A DNA stretch of 64,000 bases from Endozoicomonas gorgoniicola (GTDB lineage: Bacteria; Pseudomonadota; Gammaproteobacteria; Pseudomonadales; Endozoicomonadaceae): contig NZ_JAPFCC010000001.1 in assembly GCF_025562715.2 (NCBI RefSeq), forward strand, positions 3,180,501 to 3,244,500, read 5' to 3'. The translations under genes and the position numbers were made by a program. This document shows positions 7,936-17,399 of the stretch, piece after piece (positions within the stretch are counted from its first letter, which is position 1; every line of letters starts with the position of its first letter). The notes under the pieces were generated by a model. That model had not been told where the DNA came from. It saw only the letters and a list, made by a program, of their open reading frames with translations, and ran no database searches.

Positions 7936-9240
7936 ATGGATGTAGCAAAAACATTTGAAGAATTTGTTGGAAATTTGGCTGTCAGCAATAGAAGTGAAAT
8001 TTCAGGAAGGTACAAGAGAATAACAAAGACTCTTAATAAAAAATATTACGATAATGAGTCAGAAATTTTACATAGCTTACAAGTTGGCTCTTATGGAAGA
8101 GGAACAGCCATAGATGGATTAAGTGATCTTGATATGGTATTTGAATTGCCGTGGGATATTTATTCAAGATTTAACAAATATGACGGAAATGGGCAATCAG
8201 CTTTATTACAAGAAGTCAAAGAGGAAATAAAAAAGACCTATCCTAAAACAGATGTAAAAGGTGATGGACAGGTTGTAGTTGTTTCCTTCAGAAACTACGT
8301 AGTTGAAGTTTTACCAAGCTTCAAAAATGATGATGGATCGTACAAATATCCAGATAGCAATGATGGAGGATCATGGAAAACTACCAAACCTAGAGATGAA
8401 ATTAATGAAATAGATAAATTAAACAAAGATTCAAATGGGAATTTGAAAAATCTATGTAAAATGGTTCGCTCGTGGAGAAATAAAGTAGGTGCTCCCATGG
8501 GCGGATTATTAATTGATACACTTTGCTATAAGTTTTTAGAAGAAAAGAGTGAATATAAATACAGAAGTTTTGTTTATTATGACTGGTATGTTCGTGATTT
8601 CTTTGAATACCTTGGGTCACAAAAGAAAGATCAAGAGTTTTGGTATGCTCCCGGCAGCAAACAAAAGGTTTACAAAAAAGGTAACTTTATAGCTAAAGCG
8701 AAAAGAGCACATAAAAAATGCAAAGAGGCTATAGAAAAAGAAAAAAACAAAACAGTAAATGATATCTGGAAAGATGTATTTGGCCGTGCATTTCCAGCAT
8801 CAGAAAAATCAGTTGAAAAGTCTGAGAGTTCTATATATACATACAAGAATACTGAGGAGTTTATTGAAGATCAGTATAATATTGATGTCAGATATGAATT
8901 GGTTATTGATTGCAATGTATCACAACATGGCTTTCGAACAGAAGTTCTTTCAATTATGCTTGAGAAAGGTTTTGGTTTAAGAGTAAATAAAAGCCTTCAA
9001 TTTTATGTGAAGAAATGTAATGTTCCTGAACCTTACACCATAAAATGGAAAGTGCGAAATGTCGGTAGTGAAGCAGAAAGGAAAGATCAAATTCGCGGTG
9101 AAATATCAGTAGACGGCGGAGCAAAGTCAAAAAAAGAAAAAACAAGTTTCCGTGGCGGTCACTTTGTTGAATGTTATGCAGTAAGAAATGGAGTATGTGT
9201 AGCAAGAGATCGAATTGATGTTCCAATATCTACAACATAA
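7936..9240 (+). CDS. CD-NTase (SMODS) with AGS-C sensor domain
   Basis: A 434-residue cGAS/DncV-like nucleotidyltransferase. The active site is clear: GSYGRGTAIDGLSDLDMVFE (about residues 51-70) gives the GS motif and the paired metal-binding Asp residues of DLD, and the third acidic residue lies in YVVEVLPSF (about 122). The C-terminus (about 365-430: YTIKWKVRNVGSEAERKDQI, then SFRGGHFVECYAVRNG and VARDRIDVPI) is an AGS-C domain, thought to sense a trigger. The family makes cyclic di- or oligonucleotides that activate a partner effector, here the SLATT gene three bases upstream. No Cap2/Cap3 genes follow, so this would be a minimal, type I-like CBASS. All catalytic residues are present. The coding sequence is strikingly AT-rich. 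Confidence 0.88.
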   Translation: MDVAKTFEEFVGNLAVSNRSEISGRYKRITKTLNKKYYDNESEILHSLQVGSYGRGTAIDGLSDLDMVFELPWDIYSRFNKYDGNGQSALLQEVKEEIKKTYPKTDVKGDGQVVVVSFRNYVVEVLPSFKNDDGSYKYPDSNDGGSWKTTKPRDEINEIDKLNKDSNGNLKNLCKMVRSWRNKVGAPMGGLLIDTLCYKFLEEKSEYKYRSFVYYDWYVRDFFEYLGSQKKDQEFWYAPGSKQKVYKKGNFIAKAKRAHKKCKEAIEKEKNKTVNDIWKDVFGRAFPASEKSVEKSESSIYTYKNTEEFIEDQYNIDVRYELVIDCNVSQHGFRTEVLSIMLEKGFGLRVNKSLQFYVKKCNVPEPYTIKWKVRNVGSEAERKDQIRGEISVDGGAKSKKEKTSFRGGHFVECYAVRNGVCVARDRIDVPISTT

Positions 9241-9254
9241 GCAACACCGCAGCT

Positions 9255-9345
9255 AAATCGGGTAGCCGGAGGTCTCTAACCTCCAGCCCCCACATCACCA
9301 CGGCTTGCGGATCCGCACCGGGCGATTCACCAAGGATGGTGAAAC
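9255..9345 (-). ncRNA. 3' end (domains V-VI) of a group II intron, fragment
   Basis: Read on the minus strand, the segment starts near GAATCGCCCGGTGCGG, passes through GATGTGGGGGC, forms a hairpin (GGAGGT TAGAG ACCTCC) and ends CTACCCGATT. This order, a G-C-rich domain V, a stable domain VI hairpin and a CTACCCGATT end, is that of many bacterial group II introns. No reverse transcriptase is found nearby, so only the tail remains. The remaining sequence up to the hsdM start (9346-9529) shows no gene. Confidence 0.5.
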
Positions 9346-9529
9346 CTGATCCTCAAGTCTTTCAGGGAAACGGGTCCGCTGTGTCAGGAGAGGAGTTCAT
9401 AGCGAACCATAAAACACGACAAATAAAGTATAAATTCAGATATCCGAAGGCAGTGATTAATCAGTATTGACGCACCTGTTACCCCCCACATACCATGACG
9501 CCAATTTCAAATTTAGCAGTACCTCAAAC

Positions 9530-11110
9530 ATGGCTAAAAAACCTGCAAAAAAAGCCTCCCCTTCATCAAAGAAAGGCTTTGAAGAAACCCTCTGGGACTC
9601 CGCCAACAAACTCCGTGGCAGCGTTGAATCCTCCGAATACAAGCACATTGTCTTAAGCCTGATCTTCCTGAAATTCATCAGTGACAAGTTTGAAGATCGC
9701 AGGGCTGTGATCGGGAACGAATACGGCGCTGACTTTGTGGATATGGTGGACTTCTACACCATGGAGAACGTCTTCTACCTACCGGAAGAAAGTCGCTGGT
9801 CGTTTGTGCTGAAACACGCCAAGCAGAACGATATTGCGGTGAAAATTGATACCGCCCTGCACGATATCGAGAAGAACAACCCGCAGCTGGCAGGGGCATT
9901 GCCGGATAACTACTTCTCCCGTCTGGGGCTGGATGGCTCCAAGCTGTCGGCGCTGATTGATACCATCAACAATATTGAAACCATGGCGAATGAATGCCAT
10001 ATGACCGAAGAAGATCTGGTCGGTCGTGTCTATGAATACTTCCTCGGCAAGTTTGCCGCCAGTGAAGGCAAGGGCGGGGGCGAGTTCTATACGCCCAAGT
10101 CGGTGGTGACGCTGATTGCGGAAATGATTGAGCCGTACAAAGGCAAGATTTATGACCCCTGCTGCGGTTCCGGCGGTATGTTTGTGCAGTCCATCAAGTT
10201 TGTGGACAGCCATAAGGGTAACCGCAAGGATATCTCCATCTACGGGCAGGAATACACCAGCACCACCTATAAGCTGGCGAAAATGAACCTGGCGATTCGG
10301 GGCATTGCCGCAAACCTGGGCGATGTGGCGGGCGACACCTTCTTTAAAGACCAGCATCCCGATTTAAAAGCCGACTTTATTATGGCGAACCCGCCGTTTA
10401 ACCAGAAGCAGTGGCGGCAGGCCAGCGAACTCAGCGACGATTCACGCTGGGACGGTTATGAAACCCCGCCCACCGGCAACGCCAACTACGCCTGGATCAT
10501 GCACATGATCTCCAAGCTGTCGGACAACGGCACCGCCGGTTTTGTGCTGGCGAACGGTTCCATGAGCTCCAACACCAGTGGCGAAGGGACTATTCGCCAA
10601 AAGATTATTGAAAACGATCTGGTGGATTGCATGATCGCCCTGCCGGGGCAGCTGTTCTACACCACCCAGATTCCGGTGTGTCTGTGGTTCCTAACCAAGA
10701 ATAAAAAAACAGATACCGAGCATGGTTATAAGAGCCGTGAAGAAGAAACCCTGTTTATTGATGCCCGCCAGATGGGTTCCATGGTCAGCCGTACCAACAA
10801 AGAACTGACGGCTGAAGATGTGGCGGAAATTGCCCGTACTTATCATGCATGGCGTGGTGAAAAGGATTCTGGCGAGTATGAAGATAAGGCTGGTTTCTGC
10901 AAGGCGGCAACGCTGGAAGAGATCAAAGCCAACGACTATGTGCTGACACCGGGGCGCTATGTGGGTGCTGCTGAGATAGAAGACGATGGCATTCCTTTTG
11001 AAACCAAAATGAAGGAACTGAGCCAGACCCTTTACCAGCAGATGCAGGATGCGGAGAAGCTGGATGCTGTGATTCGTGGGAATCTGGAGGTGTTGGGTTA
11101 TGGCGAGTGA
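9530..11110 (+). CDS. hsdM: Type I restriction-modification DNA methyltransferase, M subunit
   Basis: A 526-residue N6-adenine methyltransferase subunit. The N-terminal helical HsdM_N domain (FEETLWDSANKLRGSVESSE, YKHIVLSLIFLKFISD) is followed by the catalytic domain with the SAM motif DPCCGSGGMFVQS (about residue 205) and the NPPF motif in FIMANPPFNQKQW (about 285). It pairs with HsdS to methylate an asymmetric split site, using SAM. The start is placed at MAKKPAKKAS; the frame is open 63 bases further upstream but the added residues do not match the family. Its stop overlaps the hsdS start, so the two are coupled. Both are intact although hsdR is broken. Confidence 0.95.
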   Translation: MAKKPAKKASPSSKKGFEETLWDSANKLRGSVESSEYKHIVLSLIFLKFISDKFEDRRAVIGNEYGADFVDMVDFYTMENVFYLPEESRWSFVLKHAKQNDIAVKIDTALHDIEKNNPQLAGALPDNYFSRLGLDGSKLSALIDTINNIETMANECHMTEEDLVGRVYEYFLGKFAASEGKGGGEFYTPKSVVTLIAEMIEPYKGKIYDPCCGSGGMFVQSIKFVDSHKGNRKDISIYGQEYTSTTYKLAKMNLAIRGIAANLGDVAGDTFFKDQHPDLKADFIMANPPFNQKQWRQASELSDDSRWDGYETPPTGNANYAWIMHMISKLSDNGTAGFVLANGSMSSNTSGEGTIRQKIIENDLVDCMIALPGQLFYTTQIPVCLWFLTKNKKTDTEHGYKSREEETLFIDARQMGSMVSRTNKELTAEDVAEIARTYHAWRGEKDSGEYEDKAGFCKAATLEEIKANDYVLTPGRYVGAAEIEDDGIPFETKMKELSQTLYQQMQDAEKLDAVIRGNLEVLGYGE

Positions 11111-12518
11111 TATTTTACCCGGTATGCCTGTACTGCCAGAGAACTGGGAGTGGAAGGCTCTAGACAGCTTGTGTGACCGTGTTTCTGTGGGGCACGTTGG
11201 CGAAACTAGCTCAGTATTTTGTGGGCCAGAAGGGATTCCGTTTCTAAGATCGCAGAATGTAAGACCTGGGGTTCTTGAAGTTGACGACATACGTTTCGTA
11301 CCACATGAATTCCATAAAAAGAGTAAGAAAAGTCAGCTTAAACCTGGAGACATTCTTGTTGTTCGAGTCGGGCATAACAGAGGTGACTGTTGCGTAGTGC
11401 CTGATAATGTTGGTGATTTAAATTGCGCCAATATTGTTTTTGCAAGGCCATCGGATACAAGGTATTCGAACTTTTTAGGGTATTTTCTGAATTCAGCATT
11501 TGGTAGGGCTTCCTTGCTTGCGGTCAGCACAGGGAGCGCACAAGCTGTATTAAATACAAAGTCCGTCGCAAAGGTTTTAGTGCCCGTTCCGCCAGTACAT
11601 GAGGCAGCGGAAATCGGTAAAAAACTAAGAGCCTTTGACGACAAAACCCAACTCAACCGCCAAACCAACCAAACCCTCGAAAACATGGCGCAAGCCCTGT
11701 TTAAAAGCTGGTTTGTGGATTTTGATCCGGTGATCGATAACGCACTGGCGGCGGGCAACACCATTCCCGAACCTCTGCAAAAGCGTGCCGAACAGCGCCA
11801 GGCTTTGCGAGCCAGTGATGATGCGCCTGCACCACTGCCGGAAGCCATCCGCCAACTGTTTCCCGCATCCTTTGTGTTTGATGCTCATATGGGGTGGATT
11901 CCGGAGGGGTGGGGCAGCACCAATTTAGGTTCACTTGTTACGGTAAAGCGTGGTGGTTCTCCAAGACCAATCAAGGATTTTATTGTTGACGACGGTTTGC
12001 CTTGGGTAAAAATCAGTGACGCCACAGCAAGTAGTACCCGCTTTATCTCAGGAACAAAAGAGTTCATCAGAGAAGAAGGCTTGAAGAAAACGGTCTATCT
12101 GAAAAAAGGTTCTCTAATTCTTTCTAACAGTGCAACACCGGGACTACCTAAATTCCTTGATTTGGATGCATGTATTCACGATGGTTGGCTCTACTTCCCC
12201 AATAAGGAGAAGTTCAGCGACACCTACCTCTATCAGTTGTTTCTGGTAATTCGTGAAGAGCTTGTAATGCAAGGCAATGGCAGTGTTTTCACTAACCTGA
12301 AAACTGATATTTTAAAGGCACATAAGCTTGTTGTACCTATTGATGAGGTTTTGACAGCCTTTGAAGAACAGATCGTCACCATCCATAAACGAGTATTAGC
12401 TCTGGAAGAACAAACCCTGAGTTTGACCAAACTGCGGGACACCCTGCTCCCCAAACTCATCTCCGGAGAATTCCGCATCCCCGAAGCCCAACAAAAGACT
12501 GAAGCCGCTGTCGCATAA
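11100..12518 (+). CDS. hsdS: Type I restriction-modification specificity subunit
   Basis: A 472-residue specificity subunit with the usual two target-recognition domains. The first runs about residues 10-190 (LPENWEWKALDSLCDRVSVG; ends in ENMAQALFKSWFVDFDPV, the conserved helical spacer). The second runs about 255-430 (IPEGWGSTNLGSLVTVKRGG; ends in LTKLRDTLLPKLISGEFRI, the second spacer). Each domain reads half of a two-part DNA site. The start lies inside the end of hsdM with GGAGG just upstream. Length and both spacers are normal, so the methylase complex is likely to work. Confidence 0.93.
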   Translation: MASDILPGMPVLPENWEWKALDSLCDRVSVGHVGETSSVFCGPEGIPFLRSQNVRPGVLEVDDIRFVPHEFHKKSKKSQLKPGDILVVRVGHNRGDCCVVPDNVGDLNCANIVFARPSDTRYSNFLGYFLNSAFGRASLLAVSTGSAQAVLNTKSVAKVLVPVPPVHEAAEIGKKLRAFDDKTQLNRQTNQTLENMAQALFKSWFVDFDPVIDNALAAGNTIPEPLQKRAEQRQALRASDDAPAPLPEAIRQLFPASFVFDAHMGWIPEGWGSTNLGSLVTVKRGGSPRPIKDFIVDDGLPWVKISDATASSTRFISGTKEFIREEGLKKTVYLKKGSLILSNSATPGLPKFLDLDACIHDGWLYFPNKEKFSDTYLYQLFLVIREELVMQGNGSVFTNLKTDILKAHKLVVPIDEVLTAFEEQIVTIHKRVLALEEQTLSLTKLRDTLLPKLISGEFRIPEAQQKTEAAVA

Positions 12519-12549
12519 GGAGCCCGCTCGTTTAGAGCAAGGAAGAGGA

Positions 12550-13154
12550 ATGAAAAAGTTTGATGAAGCCCAGCTGGAAGCCGCCATTATCCAGCTGTTG
12601 GAACAACAGGGTTACCCTTATGTGTCGGGTGTTGCGCTGACAGAACAGACGAGTCGGGCTCCGGAAGCAGTGCTGATTGAAGATGACCTGCGGGCGTTTC
12701 TGGCTGGACAGTACAAAGCCGATGGCATTACTGATGCTGAAATTGATGCGGTGATCCGTCAGCTGCAGATGCTGCCTGCCAGTGATCTGTACGACAGCAA
12801 TAAGCAGTTTTGTGAATGGCTGTCGGATGGCTTTCTATTGAAACGGGAAGACCCCAAGCAGAAAGACCTGTATATCCAGCTTCTCGACTTTTCCTCCTCT
12901 GACCAAAACATCTACAAACTGGTTAACCAACTGAAGATTGAAGGCCGGGAAACCCACCGGATTCCCGATGGCATTTTATACGTCAATGGTCTACCCCTGG
13001 TGGTGTTCGAATTCAAGAGCGCCATTAAGGAAGATGAAGCCAATATTCACCATGCTTATGTGCAGCTCACCACCCGCTATCGCCGGGATATTCCCCAGCT
13101 GTTTGTGTATAACGCCCTGTGCGTGATCAGCGATGGTGTGAATAATAAAATGGG
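12550..13154 (+). pseudogene. hsdR: hsdR, N-terminal segment (nuclease domain), interrupted
   Basis: First of three pieces of the type I restriction subunit, starting 31 bases after hsdS with an AGGAAGAGGA ribosome site. It carries the PD-(D/E)xK nuclease motif: Asp in RIPDGILYVNGLPL, Glu and Lys in VVFEFKSA. After residue 201 the ISL3 element intervenes, flanked by the duplication AAAATGGG (13147-13154 and 14485-14492). Joining 12550-13154, 14493-15775, 19113-20390 and 21515-21525 gives 3177 bases, exactly 1059 codons with no internal lesion seen. The whole protein would be 1058 residues, normal for HsdR. The gene has therefore been broken only by insertions, and restriction should be lost while modification stays. 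Confidence 0.93.
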
Positions 13155-14484
13155 GGTTCTTCCCTGTTTTAAGTGGGTAGTTTTCAACGATGTACGCCAG
13201 TGGGGTACAAGTCCAAGCCTCCAAGATGAAAGTAGATCGCTGTCTTATATCTTTCACGGTTTCGAAAGCCACAAGCCCGATTCTTCAAACTCTGAATCTT
13301 GCTGTTCACTCCCTCTGCTCGACCGTTATTAGCCTCAAGGACAATAGCGTTGATGATACCCCACAAGTGCTCTTTGACCGTTCTGGCAACTTCTTTTATG
13401 GGCTCAAGCCGACATCTCTGCGCCCAGCATAGCCACCTCTTCCAGGCCTTGATTGCCCAAGCTCTGGACTTGTAATTCCATAAGCTCATTGCCATTTGCC
13501 GGATGGCCCAGGCGCGAGCTGTTTTAAGTGTCGAGTTTCTCAGTGGTTCGAAGTTATCCCACTGCTCTTCAGACATGTTTTCAGGGTTAGTCAGCCAGTC
13601 GTAGCGAGTCCCCTTAAGCAGCTCTACACCTTGGTTTACAAGGGCTTTGTTCTCTTCTATCCGAACCTTGTTGACAGCTTTACCCAGAGACTGAGCAACG
13701 TGAAACTTATCAAATGCAATCTTCTGATCTGCGTCTGGAACATTCTCACTGACTGACTTGATGTAAGCCTTGGACATGTCCATCGTCACGCATTCGATCC
13801 CCTCTTTATGGTCATAGGGCAGTGTGTCAAAGTACTCGTTGAGACTGTCACTTTTACGGTCATCAGAAACGTGAATAACAACGCCTTGGTCGTGGTCAGT
13901 GACCACTGTGACGTATTCATGATGCTTTTGAAATGAGGTTTCATCAACAGCGATTCGTTTTGGTGGCTTAGCATCACGACGAGCCAGTCCTCTCTTCACT
14001 GCACGCTGCTGAATACCGTCTATGGCATTCCAACCAAGCTTCATTTGTCGTGCAACTGCCTTCGTAGTTGCCTCCTTTAGCCAGTCAATAACAAGGGCTT
14101 CAAACAGAGCTGTATATCGAGAGTCAGATTCAGCCCAGGGCACATTGATGGCTAACACCTTATGCTCAGGGCACTGGGTCCGTGGAACCCTGGCAACTAG
14201 AATAGTCTGAAACTGACAGGTATCCAGATGACGCCACTTCTGAGTGATGTGGTCGTAGCCAGAGCAGGGCTTATCGCAAACACTGCATTTGCAGGCCTTT
14301 TTACCATTGTGTTCAATGAATACCCGAACCTGTTGATCCTGTAATGACAATTCAACTTCAGAAACGAACCAAGGAGACTCAATACCCAGTATTTGAGAAT
14401 AGAGTTGCTTATCACGCATCGGTGCATCCTTGCATTGAGTGCTTCAGAATATAATAAATCACCCACTCAAATTGAGGAAGAGCC
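13155..14484 (-). mobile_element. ISL3-family insertion sequence within hsdR
   Basis: Complete 1330-bp element. The ends GGTTCTTCCC and GGCTCTTCCT (reading inward) continue to a shared AGTGGGT near base 20, typical of ISL3. The flanking 8-bp direct repeats AAAATGGG match the ISL3 duplication length. It lies opposite to hsdR. Confidence 0.95.
13184..14419 (-). CDS. ISL3-family transposase
   Basis: A 411-residue transposase. The N-terminus has the ISL3 zinc-binding cluster (CKCSVCDKPCSGYD, with a further Cys in RTQCPEHK), then a helix-turn-helix and the DDE core: Asp in RIAVDETSFQKHH (about residue 160), the second in CVTMDMSKAYIKSV and the Glu in EANNGRAEGVNSKIQSLK. Length and motifs are complete, so the element may still move. 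It is the sole gene of the element. Confidence 0.95.
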   Translation of the reverse strand: MRDKQLYSQILGIESPWFVSEVELSLQDQQVRVFIEHNGKKACKCSVCDKPCSGYDHITQKWRHLDTCQFQTILVARVPRTQCPEHKVLAINVPWAESDSRYTALFEALVIDWLKEATTKAVARQMKLGWNAIDGIQQRAVKRGLARRDAKPPKRIAVDETSFQKHHEYVTVVTDHDQGVVIHVSDDRKSDSLNEYFDTLPYDHKEGIECVTMDMSKAYIKSVSENVPDADQKIAFDKFHVAQSLGKAVNKVRIEENKALVNQGVELLKGTRYDWLTNPENMSEEQWDNFEPLRNSTLKTARAWAIRQMAMSLWNYKSRAWAIKAWKRWLCWAQRCRLEPIKEVARTVKEHLWGIINAIVLEANNGRAEGVNSKIQSLKNRACGFRNRERYKTAIYFHLGGLDLYPTGVHR

Positions 14485-14492
14485 AAAATGGG

Positions 14493-15775
14493 CAGCCTGT
14501 TTGCAGACTATGAGTTCTTCTATGCCTGGCGCAAGGTGACCGGGGATGAGTCTATAGAAAAGGATGGCATTGATTCGCTGCATACGATGTTGAACGGGCT
14601 GTTCGACAAGCAGCGGTTGCGGCAGGTGATGCGGCACTTTATTTATTTCCCGGATAAGGCCTCTTCTCATGGAGGGCGGGAGGTAAAAATTGTCTGCCGT
14701 TACCCGCAGTTTTATGCGGTGAACAAACTGTACGACCATATTCTTCTACACAAAAAGCCGGAAGGCGACGGTAAGGGCGGCACCTATTTTGGTGCCACCG
14801 GCTGCGGCAAGAGTTTTACCATGCAGTTTCTTGCCCGTCGGCTGATGAAAAGCCTCGCCCTTGAAAGCCCGACCATTGTGCTGATTACCGACCGTACCGA
14901 TCTGGACGATCAGCTGTCGAAGCAGATGACCAATGCCAAAACCTATATGGGCGACGAAACCATTATCTCGGTGGAAAGCCGGGAGCAGTTGCGGATGCTG
15001 TTGAAAGGTCGTAACAGTGGCGGGGTGTTCCTCACCACCATTCACAAGTTTACGGAAGATACCGAGCTGCTGACGGAACGGGATAATGTGATCTGCATTT
15101 CCGATGAAGCCCACCGCAGCCAGATAAACCTTGACCAGAAGGTGTCCATTACCGAAGACGGCGTAAAAAAGTCTTATGGCTTTGCTTACCACCTGCATCA
15201 GTCGCTGCCGAACGCCACTTATGTAGGCTTCACCGGCACGCCCATTGATGCGACGCTGGACGTGTTTGGTGAGGTGGTAGACAGCTACACCATGAGCGAG
15301 TCGGTGAAGGATGAGATTACCGTTCGTATTGTCTATGAAGGCCGTGCCGCTAAGGTGATTCTCGATAACCGCAAGCTGGAGGAGATCGAGAAATATTATC
15401 AGGACTGCGCCGAAGCGGGTGCCAGCGAATACCAGATTGAGGAAAGCAAGAAGGCGGTAGCCAGTATGGGCTCGATTCTGGGTGATCCTGACCGGATTCG
15501 GGCATTGGCAAGGGATTTTGTCGCCCATTACGAGAACCGGCTTGCCGAAGGTTCCACGGTGAAGGGCAAGGCGATGTTTGTGTCCAGCGAACGCAAGGTC
15601 GCCTGGGCTTTTTATAAGGAGCTTCGCACCATTCGTCCTCAATGGTTTGAAGTGCTGGAATGTGAAGAAGGCTCGGAGCTGTCGGAGAAAGAGAAGAAAA
15701 AGATTAAGCCCATGGAACGGGTCAAAATGGTGATGACCCGTGGCAAGGACGACGAGAAGGAATTGTATGACCTAG
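14493..15775 (+). pseudogene. hsdR: hsdR, middle segment (ATPase core), interrupted
   Basis: Second piece of HsdR. It holds the superfamily 2 motor motifs: Walker A in GATGCGKSFTMQFLARRL, Walker B DEAH in CISDEAHRSQ and motif III GFTGTPID. It begins after the right copy of AAAATGGG and ends at the CTAG (15772-15775) where the first IS1182-type element begins; the reading frame there stops five residues into that element (GACRT). Confidence 0.93.
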
Positions 15776-17395
15776 GAGCCTGTCGGACTTAGAGCAAAAA
15801 TCTGGCATAATTGCCAATAATCACTTTTCAAGCAAGCAACCTCTGACAAATGAAGAGATGGACTTTCAGACCCGTTGACCGCAGTATTCCAGACATGTTT
15901 CCCGCCAGTGTCGATGATTATTTGCCGGAACGTCATCTCGCCCGTTTTGTTGTAGAGGTCGTCGAGCAGCTCGATCTTGATCCGTTCATCAAGTCCTACA
16001 GCGGTAGAGGTTCCAAAGCCTGGCATCCATCGCTCATGCTCTCGCTGTTATTTTATGGCTATGCGACAGGTGTCTTTTCCAGCCGAAAGCTGGAGAAGGC
16101 TACTCACGACTCTATTGCTTTCCGCTATATCTGTGCCAATGAACACCCAGATCATGACAGTATTAATGCTTTCCGGAAGCGGTTTCGCAAGGAAATCAGC
16201 AACCTGTTTACCCAGATTCTAATGATCGCTAAAGAAGCCCAGTGGTTAAAAATGGGAACCATCAGTCTGGATGGCACCAAAATGAAAGCGAATGCCAGCA
16301 AACACAAAGCCCTCAGCTACGAGTATGCCTGCAAGCTGGAAAAACAGCTCAAGTCTGAGGTGGATGAGCTCCTGAAAATGGCAGAGAAAGCCGATGCAGA
16401 AGAGCAGCCTGAAGAGCTTTCTATTCCAGAGGAGCTCAAGCGTAGGGAAGATCGCCTTGCTGTTATTGCCGAAGCAAAAGCAGAAATAGAGCGTCGCGCT
16501 GAGGAGCGATACCAATACGAGCTGGAAGAATATGAGGAAAAAGTGGCTCGCAGGGAAGCGATCAGGGAGTCTGGAAAAAAGCCGAGGGGTAGAGAACCCA
16601 AAGCCCCAGAGGCAGACCCAAGAGACAAAGACCAGGTCAATCTGACAGATCGTGATTCCCGCATCATGCCAACATCAGGCGGCAGTTATGAACAAGCTTA
16701 TAATGCGCAGGCTGCAGTTGATGTTGAAAGCGGACTGATCGTAGAAAAACACATTACTCAGGCAACAAACGACAAACAGCAGGTAGAGCCAGCCCTTGAA
16801 GAACTGGCAACTCGTGAAGACGAACTTGGCAAGCCCGAAGCGATCCTGGCAGACACAGGCTACTTCAGTGAGAGTAATGTGTCAGCTGTGGATAACTATG
16901 GCGCAACTGCGTATATCGCAGAGAAGCGTGATGCCCACAATAAACCTTTGATGGAGCGCTTTAAACCTGATGATCCTATGCCGGAAGGCGACGATGTAAC
17001 AGCATTAGACCTGATGCGTTGGCGGCTGCAGACAAAAGAAGGTCGGGCTGTTTATGCCTTGCGGAAAAGTACGATTGAACCAACCTTTGGAATACAGAAA
17101 GAAGTGATGGGGTATCGCCAATTTCTGGTTCGAGGCTTTGCAGAGGTGTCTGCTGAATGGGATCTGCTCTGCACAGGCTTCAATCTGAAGAAAATGTTTG
17201 CCATGGCGATGGCGGACATTGAAAATTGGTTATTTATGATTCAACTTCTGGCTGCATACAGAGCTTTTTGGGCGATGTTTTACTATTTACGGGTAAGAGT
17301 GGCGGTTGTGAGAACAGCTTGCACAGTAGCTTAAACAGGCAGCAGGGTTATGATGCCGCCTTCTTTTCTGGACTTGTTACAAGTCCGACAGGCTC
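15776..17395 (+). mobile_element. IS1182-family element A within hsdR
   Basis: A 1620-bp element with perfect 15-bp terminal inverted repeats, GAGCCTGTCGGACTT. It is bounded on both sides by CTAG (15772-15775 and 17396-17399). The right-hand CTAG is shared with the next element, so the two lie head to tail with only four bases between them. Confidence 0.94.
15850..17334 (+). CDS. IS1182-family transposase (element A)
   Basis: A 494-residue transposase of the IS1182 family. The N-terminal DUF772-type region (FPASVDDYLPERHLARFVVE, then ATGVFSSRKLEKATHDSIAF and RYICANEHPDHDSINAFRKR) is followed by the DDE core: first Asp in ISLDGTKMKANASKHK, second near AILADTGYFSESN, and the Glu in RKSTIEPTFGIQKEVMGYRQ. 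A charged coiled-coil insert lies between residues 165 and 245. It differs clearly from the second IS1182-type protein downstream, so the two elements are separate species and not a duplication. Confidence 0.93.
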   Translation: MKRWTFRPVDRSIPDMFPASVDDYLPERHLARFVVEVVEQLDLDPFIKSYSGRGSKAWHPSLMLSLLFYGYATGVFSSRKLEKATHDSIAFRYICANEHPDHDSINAFRKRFRKEISNLFTQILMIAKEAQWLKMGTISLDGTKMKANASKHKALSYEYACKLEKQLKSEVDELLKMAEKADAEEQPEELSIPEELKRREDRLAVIAEAKAEIERRAEERYQYELEEYEEKVARREAIRESGKKPRGREPKAPEADPRDKDQVNLTDRDSRIMPTSGGSYEQAYNAQAAVDVESGLIVEKHITQATNDKQQVEPALEELATREDELGKPEAILADTGYFSESNVSAVDNYGATAYIAEKRDAHNKPLMERFKPDDPMPEGDDVTALDLMRWRLQTKEGRAVYALRKSTIEPTFGIQKEVMGYRQFLVRGFAEVSAEWDLLCTGFNLKKMFAMAMADIENWLFMIQLLAAYRAFWAMFYYLRVRVAVVRTACTVA

Positions 17396-17399
17396 CTAG

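Noticed and set aside
14746..15642. Minus-strand frame of 298 codons within hsdR
   Set aside because: It is antisense to the helicase core of HsdR, whose motifs are unmistakable.
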